DNA from: CAYMZZ01 sp044463125
Lineage (GTDB): Bacteria > Bacteroidota > Bacteroidia > Chitinophagales > Chitinophagaceae
DNA: 64,000 nucleotides
Assembly: GCA_044463125.1 (NCBI GenBank)
Contig: JBIQMS010000017.1
Span: 1-64,000, forward strand
Reading direction: 5' to 3'
Position 1 is the first letter of the stretch. Every line of letters begins with the position of its first letter. A program made the position numbers and the translations under genes. A model generated the notes under the pieces. The model saw only the letters and a list, made by a program, of their open reading frames with translations. It was not told the DNA's origin and searched no databases. This document shows positions 9,186-17,486 of this stretch, piece after piece.

Positions 9186-9422
9186 ATGGCCAGAGTTTGT
9201 CAGGTAACAGGTAAAACACCGATTGGAGGTCACAAAGTGTCGCACTCCAATATTAAGACCAAGCGTCGCTTTCTGCCCAATCTGCAGGTGAAGAAGTTTT
9301 ACCTGGCTGAAGAAGACAAGTGGATTACGCTGAAGCTGAGCACCGATGCTATCCGTACCATCAATAAGCGCGGATTGTATAGCGTAGTGAAAGAAATGCG
9401 TGCGCGCGGCGAAAAGATCTGA
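9186..9422 (+). CDS. rpmB: 50S ribosomal protein L28
   Basis: The 78-residue protein has the L28 pattern MARVCQVTGKTP at the N-terminus, then a basic central part (SHSNIKTKRRFLPNL) and a C-terminal VVKEMRARGEKI. It lacks paired zinc-binding cysteines, as in many Bacteroidota. It binds 23S rRNA in the large subunit. It leads a ribosomal operon with rpmG 39 nt downstream, then the DUF4295 gene, the usual Bacteroidota order. Confidence 0.97.
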   Translation: MARVCQVTGKTPIGGHKVSHSNIKTKRRFLPNLQVKKFYLAEEDKWITLKLSTDAIRTINKRGLYSVVKEMRARGEKI

Positions 9423-9461
9423 TTCCACGAACCGATTAACAATATTTCAATAACATAACGT

Positions 9462-9644
9462 ATGGCAAAGAAAGGAAACCGTGTACAAGTGATCCTGGAG
9501 TGCACTGAGCATAAGACCAGCGGTCAGCCCGGCACCAGCCGCTATATCACGGTAAAAAACAAGAAGAACAATCCTGAGCGCCTCGAGTTGAAGAAATTCA
9601 ACCCGATCCTCAAGAAGGTGACTGTTCATAAAGAAATCAAGTAA
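9462..9644 (+). CDS. rpmG: 50S ribosomal protein L33
   Basis: The 60-residue protein starts MAKKGNRVQVILECTEHK and has the L33 core SRYITVKNKKNNPERLELKK. Only one cysteine is present, so it is the zinc-free form and lacks the four-cysteine ribbon of zinc-binding paralogues. It is a large-subunit component. It lies between rpmB and the DUF4295 gene in one transcript with short spacers. Confidence 0.97.
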   Translation: MAKKGNRVQVILECTEHKTSGQPGTSRYITVKNKKNNPERLELKKFNPILKKVTVHKEIK

Positions 9645-9664
9645 TTCTATAATTCATTCGCATC

Positions 9665-9838
9665 ATGGCAAAAGCAGCAAAAACGGCGATCAAGAGCAAG
9701 GACGCGAAAGCGGCCGCAGACGCAAAGAACTGGACCAAAGTGATCAAGGCGGTTCGCAGTCCCAAAACAGGTGCCTATACCTTTAAGGAGGCAATCGTGC
9801 ATAAAGACAAGATCAAAGATTTCCTGGCGCAGAAATAA
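9665..9838 (+). CDS. DUF4295 family small basic protein
   Basis: This is a 57-residue, lysine- and alanine-rich protein beginning MAKAAKTAIKSKDAKAAAD and ending IKDFLAQK. The segment KNWTKVIKAVRSPKTGAYTF is characteristic of a small family that in Bacteroidota nearly always follows rpmB-rpmG. Size, charge and context suggest a ribosome-associated protein, but the family has no assigned function that I know of. It starts 20 nt after rpmG, and a terminator-like hairpin follows it. Confidence 0.9.
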   Translation: MAKAAKTAIKSKDAKAAADAKNWTKVIKAVRSPKTGAYTFKEAIVHKDKIKDFLAQK

Positions 9839-9870
9839 GCCGGTATCTCAAAATAATTACTATTTCCAAG

Positions 9871-9897
9871 AGCTGTTCGCCATACGAACGGCTTTTG
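9871..9897 (+). terminator. Intrinsic terminator after the rpmB-rpmG-DUF4295 operon
   Basis: AGCTGTTCG pairs with CGAACGGCT (one G-U) around a 5-nt loop and is followed by TTTGTTG. It lies 33 nt after the last stop codon of the operon. Confidence 0.7.
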
Positions 9898-9912
9898 TTG
9901 CTTTATTGAATT

Positions 9913-10005
9913 AGTGTGAGACGTGAATCGTGAGGCGTGAATCGTGAGGCATTTGTGGCCGAATACGGACCAAACGTATAACGTATAACTTAAAACTTAC
10001 AACTT
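9913..10005. repeat. CGTGAnn heptads and ftsY leader heptads
   Basis: The left arm at about 9913-9948 has heptads CGTGAGA, CGTGAAT, CGTGAGG, CGTGAAT, CGTGAGG. The right arm (about 9973-10005) is AACGTAT, AACGTAT, AACTTAA, AACTTAC, AACTTCT in perfect register. One base then separates it from the ftsY ATG, so the array is the immediate 5' leader of ftsY. Confidence 0.8.
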
Positions 10006-10008
10006 CTC

Positions 10009-10980
10009 ATGGGCCTTTTCAACCGCCTTTTCGGCAAGAAGGAAAAAGAAAGTCTGGACCAGGGTTTACAGAAGACCAAGGAGGGTTTTTTGGCCCGGAT
10101 CACAAAAGCCATTGCCGGTAAAAGCACGGTAGATGAAGAAGTGCTCGATAGCCTGGAAGAGGCCCTGGTGGGCGCGGATGTGGGAATTGAAACGACGGTA
10201 AAGATCATTGAACGCATCGAGAAAAGAGTGGCGCGCGATAAGTACATGAACGCGGCGGAACTCAATAAATTACTTCAGGAAGAAATGGAGCAATTGCTGG
10301 TAGATGCTCCTGAATCAAATACTTACGATTTTAAATCACCCTTACCCGCCAATCCCTACTTTATCCTCGTGGTGGGTGTAAACGGGGTTGGCAAAACCAC
10401 TACCATCGGTAAGCTGGCACATAACTTTAAGCGGGCGGGTAAATCGGTTTTACTGGGTGCGGCCGATACTTTTCGGGCTGCGGCAGTTGACCAGCTAACC
10501 ATCTGGAGCGAGCGAACCGGCGTGCCCATCGTGAAACAGGGTATGGGTTCCGATCCCGCCGCTGTGGCTTTTGATACAGCACAAAGCGCCGTTGCCCGCC
10601 AATCGGATGTGGTATTGATTGATACCGCCGGCCGTCTCCACAACAAAGCCCACCTGATGGAGGAACTGAGCAAGATAAAAAGAGTGATTCAAAAAGTGGT
10701 TCCTGATGCCCCGCATGAAGTGCTGCTGGTACTGGATGGTTCCACCGGTCAGAATGCCCTTGAGCAGGCCAAACAGTTTACCGCTGCTACCGACGTAACC
10801 GCCCTGGCCATTACCAAACTCGACGGCACCGCCAAGGGCGGGGTAGTGCTGGCCATTGCCGACCAATTTAAGATACCCGTAAAGTTTATCGGCGTAGGTG
10901 AAAAAATGGAAGACCTGCTTGTATTCGATAAGCACGAGTTTGTAGATAGCCTCTTCTCTTTAGAAAAAGAGAAAGAATAA
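10009..10980 (+). CDS. ftsY: Signal recognition particle receptor FtsY
   Basis: FtsY is the SRP-family GTPase that docks the SRP-ribosome complex at the inner membrane for co-translational insertion. The 323-residue protein lacks the long acidic A domain of E. coli FtsY and starts almost directly with the N domain, with a short amphipathic MGLFNRLFGKKEKES for membrane contact. G-domain motifs are GVNGVGKTTTIGKLA (G1, near 123), DTFRAAA, DTAGRLHNK (G3) and TKLDGTAKGG (G4). rimO follows 54 nt downstream and may be co-transcribed. The leader is a heptad array. Confidence 0.97.
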   Translation: MGLFNRLFGKKEKESLDQGLQKTKEGFLARITKAIAGKSTVDEEVLDSLEEALVGADVGIETTVKIIERIEKRVARDKYMNAAELNKLLQEEMEQLLVDAPESNTYDFKSPLPANPYFILVVGVNGVGKTTTIGKLAHNFKRAGKSVLLGAADTFRAAAVDQLTIWSERTGVPIVKQGMGSDPAAVAFDTAQSAVARQSDVVLIDTAGRLHNKAHLMEELSKIKRVIQKVVPDAPHEVLLVLDGSTGQNALEQAKQFTAATDVTALAITKLDGTAKGGVVLAIADQFKIPVKFIGVGEKMEDLLVFDKHEFVDSLFSLEKEKE

Positions 10981-11034
10981 TAACTGGAATATATTGAGCA
11001 TTTGTGGTGAAAGAATCTGAAAATTTGTAGTGAC

Positions 11035-12342
11035 ATGAAGACAAAAACAATCCGAAAAACCAAGGTGAATATCATCACGCTTGGTTGTAGCAAGAATATG
11101 GTGGACAGCGAAGTGCTGAGTGGACAACTTCGTGCCAATGATATGGATGTTGTGCACGAAAACCGGAAGCGCGATCACAATATTGTGGTGGTGAATACCT
11201 GTGGCTTTATCGATAAGGCCAAGGAAGAGAGCATTCAAACCATACTGGAGCAGGTAGAATTAAAGCGTCGCGGCCAATTAGATAAAGTGTATGTGACCGG
11301 TTGCCTGAGCGAACGCTACAAACAAAATCTGGAGACCGAAATACCCGAAGTGGATGCATATTTCGGTACTATGGAATTACCACAACTGCTGAACACTCTC
11401 AATGCGGATTATAAATCTGAATTGGTTGGCGAGCGCTTGCTGGCCACACCCGGGCATTATGCCTATATGAAGATATCGGAAGGGTGCAATCGTACCTGTT
11501 CATTTTGTGCCATTCCGCTGATGCGCGGCAAGCACGTGAGCAAGACCATGGAGGAGCTGGTGCTGGAAGCTGAAAAACTGGTGAGCCGGGGTGTGAAAGA
11601 GATCATGCTGATTGCACAAGAGCTCACTTACTACGGCCTCGATATTTACAAAGAACGCAGTCTTCCGGAGTTGATGCGCAGGCTTTCAGATGTAAAAGGC
11701 CTCGAATGGATCCGGCTTCATTATGCCTATCCCAGCAAATTTCCGCTGGAGATTATCGACGTAATGAAGGAACGACCCAATATTTGCAATTATCTCGATA
11801 TGCCTTTGCAGCATGCTTCCAACCGAATGCTGCAGGCGATGCGCCGGCAAATTACCCGCGAAGAAATGGAAGACCTGGTGGCCGCCATTCGTGGTAAATT
11901 ACCGGAGATATGCCTGCGTACTACACTGATTGCCGGTTTTCCCGGAGAAACGGAGGATGATGTGGAAGAATTGAAAACCTTTCTGCAAAAACAGCGATTC
12001 GACCGCGTGGGCATTTTTTCCTATTCCCATGAAGAAGGCACTTCGGCCCATGTCCTGAATGATGATGTTCCTGCCGACATTAAAGAACAAAGGGCACAGG
12101 AAATCATGGAACTGCAACAGGAAATTTCCCTGGAGCTGAATCAGCAAAAGCTGGGTAAAGTTTATCGAACACTGATTGACCGCAAAGAAGCGGGCCGCTA
12201 TATTGGCCGCACGGAATTCGACAGTGTGGAAGTGGACAATGAAGTGATCGTTCAAACAGACAGGAAGTTGCCCATTGGGGAGTTTGTGGATGTAAAGATC
12301 ACGAAGGCCTACGATTTTGATCTGGAAGGAGTGCCTGTCTGA
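11035..12342 (+). CDS. rimO: Ribosomal protein S12 methylthiotransferase RimO
   Basis: RimO is a radical SAM enzyme that installs a methylthio group on an aspartate of ribosomal protein S12. The 435-residue protein has the N-terminal UPF0004 domain (about 10-130) with LGCSKNMVDSEVL and further cysteines in VVNTCGFID and VTGCLSER, which ligate the auxiliary cluster. The radical SAM core has EGCNRTCSFCAIPLMRGKH (CxxxCxxC). A TRAM-like domain ends the protein. LGCSKN rather than the MiaB-type pattern, together with the length, favours RimO. It lies close downstream of ftsY. Confidence 0.95.
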   Translation: MKTKTIRKTKVNIITLGCSKNMVDSEVLSGQLRANDMDVVHENRKRDHNIVVVNTCGFIDKAKEESIQTILEQVELKRRGQLDKVYVTGCLSERYKQNLETEIPEVDAYFGTMELPQLLNTLNADYKSELVGERLLATPGHYAYMKISEGCNRTCSFCAIPLMRGKHVSKTMEELVLEAEKLVSRGVKEIMLIAQELTYYGLDIYKERSLPELMRRLSDVKGLEWIRLHYAYPSKFPLEIIDVMKERPNICNYLDMPLQHASNRMLQAMRRQITREEMEDLVAAIRGKLPEICLRTTLIAGFPGETEDDVEELKTFLQKQRFDRVGIFSYSHEEGTSAHVLNDDVPADIKEQRAQEIMELQQEISLELNQQKLGKVYRTLIDRKEAGRYIGRTEFDSVEVDNEVIVQTDRKLPIGEFVDVKITKAYDFDLEGVPV

Positions 12343-12584
12343 AGCAATTTAATTTTGCGTTCAGCGTAACTTTCTGACCTGCATTTCCGTACAATATCTG
12401 TATCAAAAGCGAACACAGTTTTGAAGTGTTCGGTATTAATTGGCTGATTATCAATAGTCATTCAGGCTGGCACAGTTTTTCATTAGCTTAAGGCGTGATA
12501 GCAATTTTGTCCAAACTGGTACGTAACGAAGCCGAAGCGCGGCCTGATGTTATACGATTAACGTTCAAAAAACGGAATGATTCT

Positions 12585-12911
12585 ATGCATTACAACCGTG
12601 TGGAGGAGATCCTGCTCGACGACAGTTTCTATTTCTGGTATCTGCAAACAGATGCTGCCGAAGTGAAGCGTTGGAATGAATGGCGTCTTGCTGATCCGGC
12701 TAACAGCCGCTTGCTCGAAGAAGCGGTAGCGGCGCTGCATTCTCTGCTGAATCAACAGGATGAGGAAGGCTTTCCCCGCAGAATTCATGCGGTGTATTCG
12801 CGTTTGCAGCAGGCCCGCCTGGAGAAGGAACGTAAGGAGGGTAAGGAGCCGTTACCGGAAAACAGGGCGGACATACCTGATTGGGGTAAGTTTGATATTC
12901 ATTTATCCTGA
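12585..12911 (+). CDS. Small protein resembling the N-terminus of a FecR-type anti-sigma factor
   Basis: Taken from the ATG at 12585, the protein has 108 residues (an in-frame GTG exists 90 nt upstream). The segment LLDDSFYFWYLQTDAAEVKRWNEWRLADPANSRLLEEAVAAL looks like the short helical N-terminal region that precedes the transmembrane helix of FecR-family anti-sigma factors, with the W-x-x-W-x-x-x-x-P-x-N-x-x-x pattern. No transmembrane helix or FecR domain follows, and no sigma factor gene is adjacent. It may be a truncated relic or a free-standing sigma-binding protein. It precedes the FtsX-type permease by 30 nt, possibly in one transcript. Confidence 0.55.
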   Translation: MHYNRVEEILLDDSFYFWYLQTDAAEVKRWNEWRLADPANSRLLEEAVAALHSLLNQQDEEGFPRRIHAVYSRLQQARLEKERKEGKEPLPENRADIPDWGKFDIHLS

Positions 12912-12941
12912 CAGGTCAAGATTCCTTAACCTGACCACCAC

Positions 12942-15308
12942 ATGCTGAAAAATTTTTGGATTGTCGCCTGGCGCAACCTCTGGCGCCGAAAAGGATTTTC
13001 ATTCATCAATATTGCTGGCCTCGCCATCGGCATGGCCGCCGCCATTTTGATCCTTTTATGGATTCAAAGTGAGTTGCGCTACGACCGGCATTTCGCCAAA
13101 ATCGACCGGATATATGAAGTGTGGAACCGCATTGAAAATGATGGAAAGGTCGAGTGTTGGGCCGTAACTCCCAAAGTGATGGCATCCGCGATTAAGGCGG
13201 ATTATCCGGAAGTGGAACATGCTGTTCGCGTCAACTTTGCGCCTCCGCTTCTGTTTAGCCTGGGCGATAAGCGGCTCACCGGTCGCGGCAATCCGGTTGA
13301 CTCCAATTTCTTTGAGGTGTTTGATTTCAGGTTTCTGAGCGGTAATGCAAAACAAGCGCTGCAGTCGCCTGAATCGCTGGTGTTGACAGAGCGCTTTGCC
13401 AAAAGTCTTTTTGGGGATGAGGATCCTATTGGTAAGATGGTGAAGATTGACAATGCCGATAACCTGGTGGTAAGTGCCGTTGTCAGTGACCCGCGGCCAG
13501 ATTCAAGGTTCCAGTTTCAATACCTGGTACCCTGGTCTTATCTACGTTCAAAAGGATGGGATGATAGTTTCTGGGGGAATAATTCCACTACTACTTATGT
13601 ATTGCTCAACGAAAATAGCACCCTGGCTTCCATAGCACCAAAGATCAAAACCCTTCGTAAAAAATATGATAGCGGCGATCCTGATATGGAAACCTTTCTT
13701 TATCCGCTTGGGGATTCATATCTCTATGGCCGGTTTGAAAATGGAAAAGTGGCGGGAGGTCGAATTGAAGTAGTGCAATTGTTTGGCTGGATCGCCGGAT
13801 TTATATTGTTGGTGGCCTGTATCAATTTCATGAACCTGAGCACGGCCCGCAGCGAGAAAAGAGCCCGGGAAGTGGGTATCCGTAAAGTGGTGGGAGCCCG
13901 GAAAAATTTACTGGTATTTCAATTCCTGGCAGAATCCATCCTGATAACACTGATAGCCGGCCTGCTGGCGCTGTTGCTGGTGCAGCTAACACTGCCAGCC
14001 TACAACGATCTGGTTGGGAAAAAACTGGTGATTGAATGGGCGAACCCTTCCTTCTGGTTTTATGCCGCTATCTTTCTATTGGGTACGGGTATCCTGGCAG
14101 GAAGTTATCCCGCTCTGTTCCTGGCCTCCTTCCGTCCGGTTAGTGTATTAAAAGGAAAATTCAAGGCGGCACATGCGCTCATTACTCCCCGCAAATTGTT
14201 GGTGGTCGGCCAATTTACATTTGCCATCCTGCTGATTATTGCAACCCTGGTAGTTCGCCAGCAAATGAAAATGGCACAAGACCGGCAAACTGGTTATAGC
14301 CGCAATAGTCTCGTTTATCATTTTATGGAAGGGGAGGTGGAGAAAAACTACGCGTTGATAAAACAGGAACTGATTGCTTCGGGTAGGGTGTTGTCCATGA
14401 CAAAGACCAGTTCACCACTCACCGAGTCATGGAGCAATACCTGGGATATTGAATGGCGCGGCAAGGATCCCAACGACCGCAGGGTTATCAATCGCTTTTG
14501 TGCGGATGATGCAATAGCAAGAACGGCCGGACTGCAAATAGTGGATGGCCGGGATATGGATCTGCAAAAATTTCCGACTGATTCCAATGCAGTTCTATTA
14601 AATGAATCGGCCGTTAAAATGATGGGCTTCACCAACCCGATAGGTGAGGAAATTGAAGATATAGGGGAGAAGTTCCAGGTAGTTGGCGTGGTGAAGGACT
14701 TTATCATCGAATCCCCCTATCGCCCGGTAAATCCCATGATCATTCTCGGTGCGAAAGGATTTTTTGATGTTATCCATTTTCGCCTCAACGAGCAGCAGTC
14801 TACCAGTGAAACCATCGCGTTGATGGAATCTGTATTCAAAAAGTACAATCCGGAGTTCCCTTTCAATTATCGTTTTGCCGATGAAGAATATGCTCGCAAA
14901 TTCGCCAATGAAAAAAGGACTTCCACGCTTGCCAGCCTCTTTGCTATGCTAACCATCATCATCTCCTGCCTGGGTCTCTTCGGCCTGGCCGCATACATGG
15001 CGGAAAATCGTGTGAAAGAAATTGGTGTGCGCAAAGTGTTGGGTGCATCCGTTGCTGGAATCGCAAAATTGCTTTCGATGGATTTCCTGAAGCTGGTAAC
15101 GATTTCCTTCTTGTTGGCAGCGCCATTAGGGTATTGGGCTATGCACAACTGGCTAAGCGATTATCCCTACCGGATCAATCTGCATTGGTGGATATTCGCC
15201 TTGGCGGGCGGAATTGCTTTATTCATTGCCCTGGTAACCGTGAGCACACAGGCAATACGTGCTGCGCGCAGCAACCCCATTAAAGCGCTGCGAAGCTCCG
15301 GTGAATGA
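12942..15308 (+). CDS. ABC transporter permease, MacB/FtsX type
   Basis: The 788-residue protein has the duplicated FtsX architecture common in Bacteroidota. It has an N-terminal transmembrane helix after the signature WRNLWRRKGFSFINIAGLAIG, a periplasmic MacB core domain (about 50-240), three helices with RAREVGIRKVVGA near 310, a second periplasmic domain (about 450-640), and three C-terminal helices with VKEIGVRKVLGASV. Relatives act with a MacB-like ATPase in mechanotransmission or export rather than simple transport. No ATPase gene is adjacent, so the partner must be encoded elsewhere. Confidence 0.92.
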   Translation: MLKNFWIVAWRNLWRRKGFSFINIAGLAIGMAAAILILLWIQSELRYDRHFAKIDRIYEVWNRIENDGKVECWAVTPKVMASAIKADYPEVEHAVRVNFAPPLLFSLGDKRLTGRGNPVDSNFFEVFDFRFLSGNAKQALQSPESLVLTERFAKSLFGDEDPIGKMVKIDNADNLVVSAVVSDPRPDSRFQFQYLVPWSYLRSKGWDDSFWGNNSTTTYVLLNENSTLASIAPKIKTLRKKYDSGDPDMETFLYPLGDSYLYGRFENGKVAGGRIEVVQLFGWIAGFILLVACINFMNLSTARSEKRAREVGIRKVVGARKNLLVFQFLAESILITLIAGLLALLLVQLTLPAYNDLVGKKLVIEWANPSFWFYAAIFLLGTGILAGSYPALFLASFRPVSVLKGKFKAAHALITPRKLLVVGQFTFAILLIIATLVVRQQMKMAQDRQTGYSRNSLVYHFMEGEVEKNYALIKQELIASGRVLSMTKTSSPLTESWSNTWDIEWRGKDPNDRRVINRFCADDAIARTAGLQIVDGRDMDLQKFPTDSNAVLLNESAVKMMGFTNPIGEEIEDIGEKFQVVGVVKDFIIESPYRPVNPMIILGAKGFFDVIHFRLNEQQSTSETIALMESVFKKYNPEFPFNYRFADEEYARKFANEKRTSTLASLFAMLTIIISCLGLFGLAAYMAENRVKEIGVRKVLGASVAGIAKLLSMDFLKLVTISFLLAAPLGYWAMHNWLSDYPYRINLHWWIFALAGGIALFIALVTVSTQAIRAARSNPIKALRSSGE

Positions 15309-15341
15309 GTGCTGCGCACTCCTTCGCCGAAAGTGATTGTA

Positions 15342-15370
15342 GAAAGGCTGCGTCGGCAGCCTTTCTTATT
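15342..15370 (+). terminator. Intrinsic terminator after the FtsX-type permease
   Basis: GAAAGGCTGC pairs with GCAGCCTTTC around a 5-nt loop and is followed by TTATT. A shorter GC-rich inverted sequence (GAGTGCTGCGCACTC) overlaps the stop codon just upstream. Confidence 0.75.
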
Positions 15371-15493
15371 GCGAACTCTGTACTACAGAACTGAGATCAT
15401 CCCCATCGAAATATTTGGCGCTTACGCAAAGCGCTCCTTTCAAGCCCTCATAATTGGATGATTACCATCACGTTTTGAACATCCGCGCTCGAA

Positions 15494-15530
15494 ACATTTT
15501 GTGGTTCCGCGAAGCGGAGCCACAAAATGT
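15494..15530. other. Strong 17-bp hairpin
   Basis: ACATTTTGTGGTTCCGC pairs with GCGGAGCCACAAAATGT around a GAA triloop, with a single G-U-type mismatch. There is no T-run immediately after it. It could be an RNA structure, a protein-binding palindrome or the foot of a small RNA. Confidence 0.7.
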
Positions 15531-15689
15531 AGTTTATCTTCTACATCCAACCCTGTTCTTTTCGACAGCAGAATACAAGCTTGAACGATTTTCCAGGGCC
15601 TCCCGCCGGACTAACTTGCACCCATTATCGACACCCTTTTATAAGCCGTCCACCAATACCCGTTTTTATCCGAAGATCTTTTGAAAAAC

Positions 15690-15825
15690 AAAACCAAACC
15701 TATGAAAAGCCGATCCAAATCCTTTGAAAGCATCCAAACCCAATCCTTTGAAAGAAACCCAATCCATCCTGTGAAAACCAATCCAGTATTTTAAGAACCA
15801 AACCCCTTCGATGCCCTGTGAAAAC
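15690..15825 (+). repeat. Imperfect direct repeats around CCTTTGAAAG
   Basis: Five related units (CCTATGAAAAGC, CCTTTGAAAGCA, CCTTTGAAAGAA, CCTGTGAAAACC, CCTGTGAAAACCC) occur at spacings of about 20 to 45 nt among CCAAAC/CCAATCC motifs, 130 to 250 nt before the 15956 gene. They differ from the short-period arrays elsewhere in the window. Roles as operator sites or leader elements are guesses. Confidence 0.5.
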
Positions 15826-15955
15826 CCGGCAATCGAACAAGCTTTAATCCGTCCCTATTTCTTCTTAATCCGTACCCGGCCTTCGGGCAATCTCTTAAAA
15901 TCCCGATTGCTTAATCACTGAAGACTACATCGTCCACACCCAAACCTGATGTACT

Positions 15956-16393
15956 ATGGTCAACTATCACACATTATTGAATGAACCCGTTTTAACGCAA
16001 AACAGGGAGCCACTGCAGCACCTGGCCGGTAGTGTTATGAAAAAACTGTTGCCTGATGCCGTACAGAACAAGAATTTTTTCATTAACGATATTCCATCCA
16101 ACCTGGCGGTTGAATATAACCAGGACCGGATAATTGCCGTACTGGAAGGCTTGCTCAGGACGGTTCTGTATCATTCGAGGGAAACCTGTATCCGGTTATC
16201 AGCCCGTCAGTATGGCTATGTGGTGGTGCTGGAACTAAAGGAGTCAGGCAGTATCAACGACTACGCAATGGCCTGTGGCTTACAGGAAGTGAATAGCCTG
16301 GCAGAAATGATTGGCGGCTGTTTGAGCATCAGCGTACAGAAGCCCATGACCACAGTGGCGTTTAGTTTTCCCAATTTGCCGATGGCAGCGTGA
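15956..16393 (+). CDS. Degenerate HATPase-like protein
   Basis: The 145-residue soluble protein has the fold pattern of a histidine kinase ATP-binding domain. An N-terminal strand and helix (FFINDIPSNLAVEYNQDRIIAVLEGLL) stand where the N box would be. A strand pair (CIRLSARQYGYVVVLELKES) and a C-terminal LAEMIGGCLSISVQ...VAFSFPN correspond to the end of the domain. The N-box asparagine and the G-boxes needed for ATP binding are missing, so it is probably non-catalytic. Similar short proteins are common in Chitinophagaceae. The in-frame array after the TGA stop adds a second stop two codons later. The function is unknown. Confidence 0.65.
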   Translation: MVNYHTLLNEPVLTQNREPLQHLAGSVMKKLLPDAVQNKNFFINDIPSNLAVEYNQDRIIAVLEGLLRTVLYHSRETCIRLSARQYGYVVVLELKESGSINDYAMACGLQEVNSLAEMIGGCLSISVQKPMTTVAFSFPNLPMAA

Positions 16394-16507
16394 GAGGCGT
16401 AATACGTTTTACGTTATACGTATTACGTATGGTTTAAAGTTTAGGGTTTAAAGTTTAATAGGTTAGATAAACCTTAAACTTTAAACTCTAAACTTTAAAC
16501 TTTAAAC
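16394..16507. repeat. Heptad arrays between convergent genes
   Basis: ACGTnnT heptads (about 16397-16430) continue in perfect 7-nt register into GTTTAAA, GTTTAGG, GTTTAAA, GTTTAAT. After a short core the complementary arm (TTAAACT, CTAAACT) follows. The right end lies inside the next gene: the last codon and TAA stop of the leftward CFI-box protein are supplied by a GAGTTTA AAGTTTA pair read on its coding strand. Confidence 0.85.
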
Positions 16508-17332
16508 TCCGAGATACTTTTCTTCCATTTCCCTCACATACTTCGCATAATAATCCACTGCCTCCTGGTAATGGCCGGCTTCAATTTTTTGCACGCTGGG
16601 TATAATCAATTGCGAGTAGAGGTGTTCCAGAATTTCGGGCCGGTTATGGGCATCGTGAATCGCATTCAGGATGGTGGGCCCCAATACTTCATAATCAGCC
16701 AGTAGTTGCCGGCCCAGCTGATTTTCCCGCATATAATTTTCACGAAGAAAACGGAGTGCTTCCAGTTCATGGCAATCATCGGCCAGGCCTTTATGCTGTA
16801 CGCAGGCCGTGGTGAGGAAACAATCATAATCATCGTAATCGTCATTGCTCGTGGTGGTAGTTTTGTAGCGCAGCGAAACGAATTCTTTCCCCTTGGTATC
16901 CTGCATTGATAAATCCAGGTAAGGTCGGATAACGCCTTTCAGGTCTTTGGGTAACTGCGTTGGAAGGACCAGTTCTCCCGCCACTTTCTTTTCAAACTTC
17001 GCCTCCATCTGGGCTTTCTTGGGTGAGCTATCCAACAGCAGCACTTCCGACAACATATAGGTATTGTGAACCGTTCGGGCAGCCGTGGTGGTTCCGGTAT
17101 TGATATAGCCGGCTTTCATACTAATCCTTTTGTCGGCTTCTTTTGCGGCAGTAAACCGGTTGATGCTGTTGATGACAAGGCTGATTTCGAAAGTCCATTT
17201 ACCTTTCCCGGCTTCGACCTTTTCCCCGGTATAGGTACCTATACCCGTCTGATCTCTGCGAAGCAGGAGCGGCAACCCGGTGGCGGCAAGTACGGCTGTT
17301 CCGCTTTTTCCCAAAAATTCTCTTCTTTGCAT
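16502..17332 (-). CDS. CFI-box protein with an N-terminal export signal
   Basis: Taken from the ATG at 17332 the protein has 276 residues; an upstream in-frame start is less likely because MQRREFLGKSGTAVLAATG is a complete signal sequence with a twin-arginine-like RR. The C-terminal third contains DCFLTTACVQHKGLADDCHE and LRFLRENYM, the conserved Cys-Phe-(Ile/Leu) box seen at the C-terminus of a poorly characterised secreted family, with two cysteines that may bind metal or form a disulfide. The middle part is beta-rich and unrecognised. It is divergent from the DapA-family gene. The function is unknown. Confidence 0.7.
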   Translation of the reverse strand: MQRREFLGKSGTAVLAATGLPLLLRRDQTGIGTYTGEKVEAGKGKWTFEISLVINSINRFTAAKEADKRISMKAGYINTGTTTAARTVHNTYMLSEVLLLDSSPKKAQMEAKFEKKVAGELVLPTQLPKDLKGVIRPYLDLSMQDTKGKEFVSLRYKTTTTSNDDYDDYDCFLTTACVQHKGLADDCHELEALRFLRENYMRENQLGRQLLADYEVLGPTILNAIHDAHNRPEILEHLYSQLIIPSVQKIEAGHYQEAVDYYAKYVREMEEKYLGV

Positions 17333-17460
17333 AGTGAATGGCGTTTGGTTGCCGAAAAATAGAGAATCAGGCAATAATATCCATACCATCAGCAGGGTAT
17401 TTGTTGAAGACCCCTGATTCTATCCCCGAATTTCGGCGCTGGTTCGGAAAGTTGATTGCT

Positions 17461-17468
17461 TATCTTTA
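17461..17468 (+). promoter_or_regulatory. Probable -7 box of the hydroxyproline locus
   Basis: TATCTTTA differs from the Bacteroidota -7 consensus TAnnTTTG only in the last base and lies 18 nt before the ATG of the DapA-family gene. Confidence 0.45.
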
Positions 17469-17486
17469 GGCCAAATAACCAAACGA

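Larger units (their letters stand above)
15309..15955. other. Long intergenic region with hairpin and direct repeats
   Basis: This is the longest gap in the window (647 nt). Besides the terminator at its left end, it holds a strong hairpin at 15494-15530 and a direct-repeat tract at about 15690-15825. A 76-codon open frame at 15454-15684 crosses the hairpin and has no recognisable protein character, so I do not call it a gene. A small RNA or a structured leader of the 15956 gene is possible but not shown by the sequence. Confidence 0.5.

Noticed and set aside
15454..15684. 76-codon ORF in the long gap
   Set aside because: It spans a strong hairpin, has no protein-like features, and is probably chance.
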